The notes under the pieces: model-generated | Database searches by the model: none | Seen by the model: the letters and a program-made list of their open reading frames with translations, nothing else | Told to the model about the DNA's origin: nothing | Part shown: piece after piece, positions 59,173 through 64,000 of the stretch | Position numbering within the stretch: the first letter of the stretch is position 1 | Layout: every line of letters starts with the position of its first letter | Assembly (NCBI RefSeq): GCF_013870525.1 | Contig: NZ_JACBXD010000002.1 | Span: 155,686 to 219,685, forward strand | Direction of reading: 5' to 3' | DNA from: Amycolatopsis pittospori | Lineage (GTDB): Bacteria > Actinomycetota > Actinomycetes > Mycobacteriales > Pseudonocardiaceae | Length of the DNA stretch: 64,000 bases | Program-made: the position numbers and the translations under genes

Positions 59173-60249
59173 TCACCAGTTCGATTTATAGCCGCTAGTC
59201 AGGGAATCTCCCTTGTGCCGCCACTTCGGTTCCTCATCGGCGGTCTTCTTCGTGAAGCCGCGCAGCGCGCGGATCACCGTCCCGTAAGCCGTACTCGCCG
59301 CGGCCGCCGGCTTCGACCCCGGCGGCTCGTCCATGAACGGCATGAACTTGTCCGGGAAGCCCGGCATCGTGCACGCGATGCAGATCCCGCCGACGTTCGG
59401 GCAACCGCCGACACCGTTGATCCAGCCACGCTTCGGGACGTTGCACTTCACCACCGGACCCCAGCAACCCAGCTTCACCAGACACTTCGACGAGCCGTAG
59501 TCGACCGCGAACTCGCCCTGCTCATAGGAACCCGCTCTGTCACAGCCCTCATGAACGGTCGCGCCGAACAGCCACTGCGGGCGCAGCGCCTCGTCGAGAG
59601 GGATCATCGGCGCCTGCCCCGCGGCCTGGAACAGCAGGTAGAGGATCGTCTCGGACAGGTTGTCCGGGTGGGTCGGGCAGCCGGGGACACAGACGATCGG
59701 GATGCCCGCCTTCGAACGCCAATCCCAGCCGAGATAGTCCGGCACACCCATCGCACCCGTCGGATTCCCCGCCATCGCGTGGATACCGCCATACGTCGCG
59801 CACGTGCCCACCGCCAGCACCACCAAAGCCTTCGGCGCCAACCGGTCCAGCCACTCACTGGTCGTCATCGGCTGCCCCGTCGCGGGGTTGTTGCCGAACC
59901 CGCACCAATAGCCCTCGGACTTGATCTTCTCGTTGGGAACCGAACCCTCCACGACCAGCACGAAGGGGTCGAGCTCACCACGGTCGGCCTTGTGCCACCA
60001 CTCGATGAACGTGTCGGCACCGGTCTCCGGCCCGCACTCGAAATCGAGCAACGGCCAGTGCAGCGCCACCTTCGGGAGACCCGGCAACGCCCCCAGCATG
60101 ATGTCCTCGATGCTCGGCTGGGTCGCCGCCGTCAAGGCGACCGAATCACCGTCACAACCGAGACCACCGTTCATCCACAGGATATGCACGACAGGTTCGT
60201 CGGGTTCCCCTGCCTTCGAAGCTCCCACTGCCCTGTCGGCCGTGGTCAT
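59173..60249 (-). CDS. hhyS: [NiFe] hydrogenase small subunit, group 1h
   Basis: The protein has 358 residues. The proximal-cluster loop NGGLGCDGDS has C32 with D35 where CxxC is usual, fitting the 3Cys-1Asp proximal cluster known from group 1h (Ralstonia-type actinobacterial) hydrogenase. Further cluster ligands lie in AVGTCATYGG, VPGCPTHPDN, HEGCDR, SSKCLVKLGCWGPVVKC and CPNVGGICIACTMPGFPD. There is no twin-arginine signal, so the enzyme is cytosolic-facing. ATG 60249 has a strong AGGAGG site preceded by a small hairpin. First gene of the five-gene operon. Confidence 0.96.
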   Translation of the reverse strand: MTTADRAVGASKAGEPDEPVVHILWMNGGLGCDGDSVALTAATQPSIEDIMLGALPGLPKVALHWPLLDFECGPETGADTFIEWWHKADRGELDPFVLVVEGSVPNEKIKSEGYWCGFGNNPATGQPMTTSEWLDRLAPKALVVLAVGTCATYGGIHAMAGNPTGAMGVPDYLGWDWRSKAGIPIVCVPGCPTHPDNLSETILYLLFQAAGQAPMIPLDEALRPQWLFGATVHEGCDRAGSYEQGEFAVDYGSSKCLVKLGCWGPVVKCNVPKRGWINGVGGCPNVGGICIACTMPGFPDKFMPFMDEPPGSKPAAAASTAYGTVIRALRGFTKKTADEEPKWRHKGDSLTSGYKSNW

Positions 60250-60258
60250 CGATGATTA

Positions 60259-60284
60259 CCTCCTAGCAGGCGGCTTGGCCGCCT
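60259..60284 (-). promoter_or_regulatory. Shine-Dalgarno and leader hairpin of hhyS
   Basis: On the minus strand, AGGAGG (60264-60259) precedes the start codon. AGGCGGC (60284-60278) pairs exactly with GCCGCCT (60274-60268) around a three-base loop, ending three bases before the site. Such a stem could affect ribosome access. No other element with clear identity stands out in the 289-bp gap 60250-60538, which must contain the promoters of hhyS and the divergent regulator. Confidence 0.5.
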
Positions 60285-60538
60285 CAAGACGGGCTGACGA
60301 GCAATGAGAATGGTGAAAGACCGACAAGACGGCCGCTGGATCAGAGAGAATTAATCACTGGGAAGATCGGCATTCACGGTTCCGACCGGAGACACCGTAG
60401 ACCCCGCGCGTATGCAGCACAAGGACACTACGGTCCGAGCACCGGACACAACTGTCCTTTCCGGTAACCCGGTCCGCCTCTGGGGAGCCCACGGTTTCCC
60501 CTGTACGCTGTCCCGACCTGGCAGACGGGCGGGTTCAC

Positions 60539-61093
60539 GTGGAAGTTCCGGAATTTCCAGACCAAAGGACACCCATTGAGCTTCTTCCGGTGGTCGTTCT
60601 TTCCAAGATCTTTCCGGCTCGACCTTCGTCGATCCCGGACATCCGCGAATTCGTCCGGCATTCCCTCTCGGACTCGCCACTCACCGACCAGGCCAACCGT
60701 GAGGTGAGCCAGACGGTGTTCCGCGCGCTACTCGACGCCGCCGGACCGACCGGCTCGATCCAGATCTCGTTCCGGATCTTCCCGGAGCATGTCGAGGTCG
60801 ACGTTCTCCATTCACACACCGGACAACCCGGCGAGCCCACTCTTGAGCAGGTCAGCGAGCTGGAAGCCACCATGCCGCCGCCTCCCGCGCAGGCAACGCA
60901 TCCCGGGCAGCCGGCGAGCTTCTCCGAGTGGATGGCCGGCGCCCTGAGCCGAGAGGGGCTCACACAGGAGGCTGCCGCCCGGCAGCTCGGAGTCTCGGTG
61001 AAGACGGTGGGACGCTGGCTGGGAGGCGAGACCGAGCCGCGGATGCGGGACCTGCGCCGACTGCAAGAACGCTTCGGTCAGCCACCGCTGTGA
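60539..61093 (+). CDS. XRE-type HTH regulator fused to a degenerate GHKL-like domain
   Basis: The 184-residue protein uses GTG 60539. Residues about 15-90 (ELLPVVVLSKIFPARPSSIP, SIQISFRIFPEHVEVDVLHS) look like an RsbW-type anti-sigma ATPase fold without the N-box Asn and ATP lid. Residues about 128-184 are a helix-turn-helix: GLTQEAAARQLGVSVKTVGR, then WLGGETEPRMRDLRRLQERF. It is divergent from the hydrogenase operon, and the SIS genes follow it. It is a good candidate hydrogenase regulator. The N-terminal relation is tentative. Confidence 0.72.
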   Translation: MEVPEFPDQRTPIELLPVVVLSKIFPARPSSIPDIREFVRHSLSDSPLTDQANREVSQTVFRALLDAAGPTGSIQISFRIFPEHVEVDVLHSHTGQPGEPTLEQVSELEATMPPPPAQATHPGQPASFSEWMAGALSREGLTQEAAARQLGVSVKTVGRWLGGETEPRMRDLRRLQERFGQPPL

Positions 61094-61294
61094 TATCGCC
61101 GATCGGTTGTCTCGCGTCACCGAGATGCCCGATTGACGGATCGGTGACGGCGGCGAACACTAGTGCCTCATTCAGCAGAGGTGGCGACCAACGCCCACGA
61201 ATTTCCCTGAGGCTCGAAGTAGATCTTGATCATCGGTGAATTTCACACCGAACGGAACCGCCTGCCCGTCCTAAACCAATTAAGGAATCCGGTC

Positions 61295-61921
61295 TTGACA
61301 GAACCGTCGCGCTCCGGCGGCGTCAATGTTCTCGAAGCATTCGTCGATCGTCGTATCCGACCCTTGAATGATCTCGCCGAGCACGCCGCGGACATCGCGC
61401 ACGCCTGCCACGGTATGGCCGCCAGATTCCACCGCGGCGGGAAACTGCTGATATTCGGCAACGGCGGCCCGAGTACCGACGCCCAACACGTCGCCGTCGA
61501 GTTCGTGCATCCCGTAATCGTGGGCAAACGGGCCTTACCTGCCCTTTCCCTGACTTCCGACGTCGCCACGCTCACCGGGATCGCCAACCGTGAAGGCCTG
61601 GCCGAAGTCTTCGCGCACCAGATCCGCTTCCTCGCGGACCCACAGGACATCGCACTCGCGCTGTCCACCCAGGGAAACTGCGTCAACGTCTTGCGTGGCC
61701 TCGGGCAGGCCCGCGAGCTCGGGATGCTGACCGTCGCGCTGACCGGCGGCGACGGTGGCGTCATCGCCGATTACCACGCCGCCGACCACGTGCTGATCGC
61801 CTCCTCCACCGACCCCAGAGTGGTCAAAGAGGTACACGTGACGATGTACCACCTTCTCTGGGAGTTCGTCCACGTCCTTGTCGAACGGCCCGGTGTGCTC
61901 GAAAAGGACGCGACCGCTTGA
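61295..61921 (+). CDS. SIS-domain protein (GmhA-like), hydrogenase locus, first copy
   Basis: This 208-residue protein uses TTG 61295 with AAGGA eight bases upstream; TTG 61226 lacks a good site. The SIS fold includes LIFGNGGPSTDAQHVAVEF, similar to phosphoheptose isomerase GNGGSAADAQH but with Pro and Thr changes. ALSTQGNCVNVL replaces the usual STSGNSxN phosphate loop. Family enzymes isomerise sugar phosphates. The changed loop suggests a non-catalytic or special-substrate role in hydrogenase maturation. The stop overlaps the next start in TTGA. Confidence 0.85.
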   Translation: MTEPSRSGGVNVLEAFVDRRIRPLNDLAEHAADIAHACHGMAARFHRGGKLLIFGNGGPSTDAQHVAVEFVHPVIVGKRALPALSLTSDVATLTGIANREGLAEVFAHQIRFLADPQDIALALSTQGNCVNVLRGLGQARELGMLTVALTGGDGGVIADYHAADHVLIASSTDPRVVKEVHVTMYHLLWEFVHVLVERPGVLEKDATA

Positions 61922-62139
61922 ACATCCCGGAATGCCGTGACGACGTCTGCCTGACCTGCTCCGACTCCGCGAGCCCCGTTACCATCCTCCGCCTGCTCGA
62001 AGAGGAACTCGCCGTCGTGAGCGGGGTCGACGGCGGCGAAGAGCAAGTGAGCATCGCACTGGTCACCGCACAGGTGGGCGACACCATCCTGGTGCACGCC
62101 GGCGAGGCGATCGCACTCGTGAGGACTGATGGCCGATGA
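61918..62139 (+). CDS. hypC: HypC-like hydrogenase maturation chaperone
   Basis: The 73-residue protein has a TTG start overlapping the previous stop. It carries VCLTCSDSASPVTILRLLEE then ALVTAQVGDTILVHAGEAIALV, where GDxxLVHAGxAI is the HypC/HupF hallmark. Canonical HypC has its essential Cys at position 2; here a ten-residue N-terminal extension puts Cys at 6, 11 and 14. It would carry Fe(CN)2CO to the large-subunit precursor. It overlaps the following SIS gene in ATGA. Confidence 0.82.
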   Translation: MNIPECRDDVCLTCSDSASPVTILRLLEEELAVVSGVDGGEEQVSIALVTAQVGDTILVHAGEAIALVRTDGR

Positions 62140-62834
62140 AGCGGAGTGACGAATCCCCAGCGCCCACACCGGACATCCAGTCACTCTACCCATTCCTGTA
62201 CTCGGATTCGTCCGACATCGACGCGGTATTCGAGCAGGTCCGCAAGTCCACAAGAGACAAAGCACGGGAGATCGTCGAGCTGCGAAAGTCGGTCTTCGAC
62301 CGTGACGGCGGGCGTCTGCTGGAATGCACCGCGGCGATGGCCCGGCGATTCGCCGACGGCGGACGTCTCCTCGCCTTCGGCAACGGTGGAAGCTCCACCG
62401 ACGCGCAAGATCTGGCCTCGCTCTTCCTCAGTCCGGCGCCTGGGCCCGGCGGCGCCTTTCCCCCGCTGCCGGCCTTCGCGCTGACCAACGACGTCGCGGT
62501 GATCACCGCACTGAGCAACGACGTCGGCTTCGACGTGGTGTTCGCCCGGCAGATCGCGGCCTTCGCGAGACCTCGCGATGTGGTGGTCGGCCTGTCCACC
62601 AGCGGCAATTCCCCCAATCTGCTCCGGGCGTTCGACGAGGCGAAGAAGCAAGACCTGCTCACGATCGGCATCGCGGGCTACGACGGCGGCAAGATGGCCG
62701 AGCTGGACAGCGTCGACCATCTGTTCGTGGTGCCGTCACCGTCGGTACATCGCGTCCAAGAAGCGCAGACCACGCTGTACCACGCGTTGTGGGAGCTGAC
62801 CGTCACCTACCTCAGGGAGCGGACGAAACCGTGA
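62136..62834 (+). CDS. SIS-domain protein (GmhA-like), hydrogenase locus, second copy
   Basis: The 232-residue protein keeps more canonical motifs than its neighbour: LLAFGNGGSSTDAQDLASLF and VGLSTSGNSPNLLRAFDEAK. The usual DAQ-H histidine is replaced by Asp (TDAQDL). It probably works with the first SIS protein, perhaps as a heteromer, since they are encoded together around hypC. The start ATG overlaps the hypC stop; the stop overlaps the next GTG by four bases. Confidence 0.85.
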   Translation: MKRSDESPAPTPDIQSLYPFLYSDSSDIDAVFEQVRKSTRDKAREIVELRKSVFDRDGGRLLECTAAMARRFADGGRLLAFGNGGSSTDAQDLASLFLSPAPGPGGAFPPLPAFALTNDVAVITALSNDVGFDVVFARQIAAFARPRDVVVGLSTSGNSPNLLRAFDEAKKQDLLTIGIAGYDGGKMAELDSVDHLFVVPSPSVHRVQEAQTTLYHALWELTVTYLRERTKP

Positions 62835-64000
62835 CGAGCTCCCTGAACCGGGCCAGGGCGGTGGCCGACGCCGTTCTGTACGAGGGCTACCTCCTGTATC
62901 CGTACCGCGCGTCGGCCGCGAAGAACCAGGTTCGCTGGCAATGGGGTGTGCTGATGCCCGAGTCCTACGCGGGCGACGAAATCGGCGAACATGCTTGTGC
63001 CCAGGCCGAACTGATCGCGGAACCGCCCGCGCAGGGCGTACTCCACCTCCGGTTGCGGTTCCTGCAACTGCAGAAACGGGTCGTCGAGACGAGCGATGAG
63101 CCGGTGCCTTCGCTGACCGTCGACGACGTCGAATACACCACGTGGGACGAAGCCGTCGAGCGCGAGTTCGAGACCGTGCTCCCCTTCAGCGTCCTGCTCC
63201 GGGGAACGGCTGTTCCGTTCCAAGTGGACGGTGGCGAAGACGTCGAGCCGATCGTAGGCCGTGACGACGCACGGCTGGTGCGTCGTCGTGCCGGTCTGCG
63301 AGGAGAGCTACGAATCCAAGGCCACGCGTTACCAGGGCCGTTCGGCGGCGTGAAACTGCGAGTGCGTGTCCACAACAGGTCTCACTGGGACGTCGGGGGC
63401 GCCGGACGGAACGAGGCGCTGGCCCATGCGATGATCGCCGCCCATGTGCTGCTCTCGATACCGGACGGGGCCTTCCTTTCCCTGACCGATCCGCCTGAGT
63501 GGGCTTCGCTGGTGACGAAGGAGTGTGTCAACGAGCGTCTGTGGCCGGTGCTCGTCGGGCGCGACACCGTTTTGTGTTCGCCGATCATCCTCTCCGACCA
63601 TCCGGAAATCGCCGAGCAGAGCCAGGGTCCGCTCTACGACGGGTTGGAGATCGACGAGATCCTGACCCTGCGCACCATGACGTTGACCGATGAGGAGAAA
63701 CGTCAGGCGCGCGCGACGGATGCTCGTGCCGCCGAGATCATCGACAGGGTCGACGGGATGCCGCCGGAGTTGCTGGATCGGTTGCACGGCACCATCCGGT
63801 ACCTGCGCACGATCACCGGTGAGGAGCCGGTCGACGTTTCCGTAGTGACGGAGCCGCCATGGTGGGATCCGGAAGCGGACGCGTCGATGTCACCGGAGAC
63901 CGACACCGTGACCGTGGCCGGGGTCGCGATCGGCAAGGGCAGCCGGGTCCGGTTGCGGCCGGTGAAGCGGGCTGACGCGCATGACATGTTCCTGGCGGGC
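62831..64000 (+). CDS. Conserved hydrogenase-locus protein, truncated by window edge
   Basis: GTG 62831 opens a frame that runs to the window end (390 residues visible). It begins VTSSLNRARAVADAVLYEGY and continues LLYPYRASAAKNQVRWQWGV. It includes VLHLRLRFLQLQKRVVETSD, FGGVKLRVRVHNRSHWDVGG, CVNERLWPVLVGRDTVLCSP and QGPLYDGLEIDEILTLRTMT. No signal peptide or metal-site motif is seen. Proteins of this kind accompany actinobacterial group 1h hydrogenases, function unknown. Coupled by a four-base overlap to the SIS gene, so part of the accessory operon. Confidence 0.8.
   Translation, partial: MTSSLNRARAVADAVLYEGYLLYPYRASAAKNQVRWQWGVLMPESYAGDEIGEHACAQAELIAEPPAQGVLHLRLRFLQLQKRVVETSDEPVPSLTVDDVEYTTWDEAVEREFETVLPFSVLLRGTAVPFQVDGGEDVEPIVGRDDARLVRRRAGLRGELRIQGHALPGPFGGVKLRVRVHNRSHWDVGGAGRNEALAHAMIAAHVLLSIPDGAFLSLTDPPEWASLVTKECVNERLWPVLVGRDTVLCSPIILSDHPEIAEQSQGPLYDGLEIDEILTLRTMTLTDEEKRQARATDARAAEIIDRVDGMPPELLDRLHGTIRYLRTITGEEPVDVSVVTEPPWWDPEADASMSPETDTVTVAGVAIGKGSRVRLRPVKRADAHDMFLAG

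Overview
The window is about 70% GC, is densely packed, and has GC-rich third codon positions throughout. Its content points to a filamentous actinomycete, most likely of the Pseudonocardiaceae (Amycolatopsis-like): a DUF222/HNH (13E12-type) protein, CebR-type operators on secreted cellulases, an actinobacterial high-affinity [NiFe] hydrogenase, XRE/MmyB and PadR regulators, and F420-type LLM oxidoreductases. The genus is inferred from gene families, not from a marker gene. I saw no rRNA, tRNA, CRISPR array, transposase or phage gene.

Layout. 1-4 kb: a truncated LysR gene, a type I methionine aminopeptidase behind a paired AT-rich palindrome, an oxidoreductase plus divergent IMPase-like pair, and a LysR regulator. 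4-7.4 kb: a three-gene minus-strand membrane operon with a divergent two-TM protein. Two adjacent operon products carry matching short glycine/asparagine-rich motifs, one at a C-terminus and one at an N-terminus. 7.4-10.9 kb: metallophosphoesterase, SDR with divergent XRE regulator, hemerythrin. 11-17.8 kb: a polysaccharide-degradation island (GH5 and GH9 enzymes, both with FnIII and CBM2 modules) with near-identical TGGGAGCGCTCCCA boxes, enclosing an SRPBCC gene and an HNH gene. 17.9-19.6 kb: a WXG-like/beta-propeller protein.

19.6-24.6 kb: a redox-rich stretch with an AurF-like diiron oxygenase coupled to a ferredoxin-fused reductase, an epoxide-hydrolase-like enzyme, a haem-oxygenase-like iron enzyme, a CDGSH protein and a 49-residue ORF. 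24.7-29.3 kb: LLM oxidoreductase, DrrAB-like exporter with PadR regulator, APC permease. 29.4-42.2 kb: lipoproteins, GH64 glucanase, a frameshifted FG-GAP repeat protein, IclR-like and GlxA-like regulators, dienelactone hydrolase, a large DUF4132 protein, an L,D-transpeptidase and a secreted protein.

42.2-45.5 kb: a two-gene operon of an ATP-grasp ligase and an uncharacterised 675-residue protein whose C-terminal third looks like a Cys-His-Asn enzyme. 45.5-55.4 kb: small regulator/target pairs (TetR, MarR, HxlR), a beta-lactamase-fold hydrolase, two small hypothetical proteins, a TMEM175-like channel, epoxide hydrolase, enoyl-CoA hydratase and an RsbA-like sensor.

55.5-64 kb: a group 1h (actinobacterial, high-affinity) [NiFe] hydrogenase locus. 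The structural genes, a NifU-like scaffold, a multi-cysteine DUF5947-like protein and a DUF6084-like protein run on the minus strand. A divergent regulator is followed by a translationally coupled plus-strand series of SIS, HypC-like, SIS and a conserved large protein that runs off the end. Together they would scavenge trace H2 and mature the enzyme.

A family of palindromic, ORF-free repeat elements with TTGAGGGGTAAGGCAAACGT-type ends occurs at 1458, about 41.2-41.4 kb and 45758.
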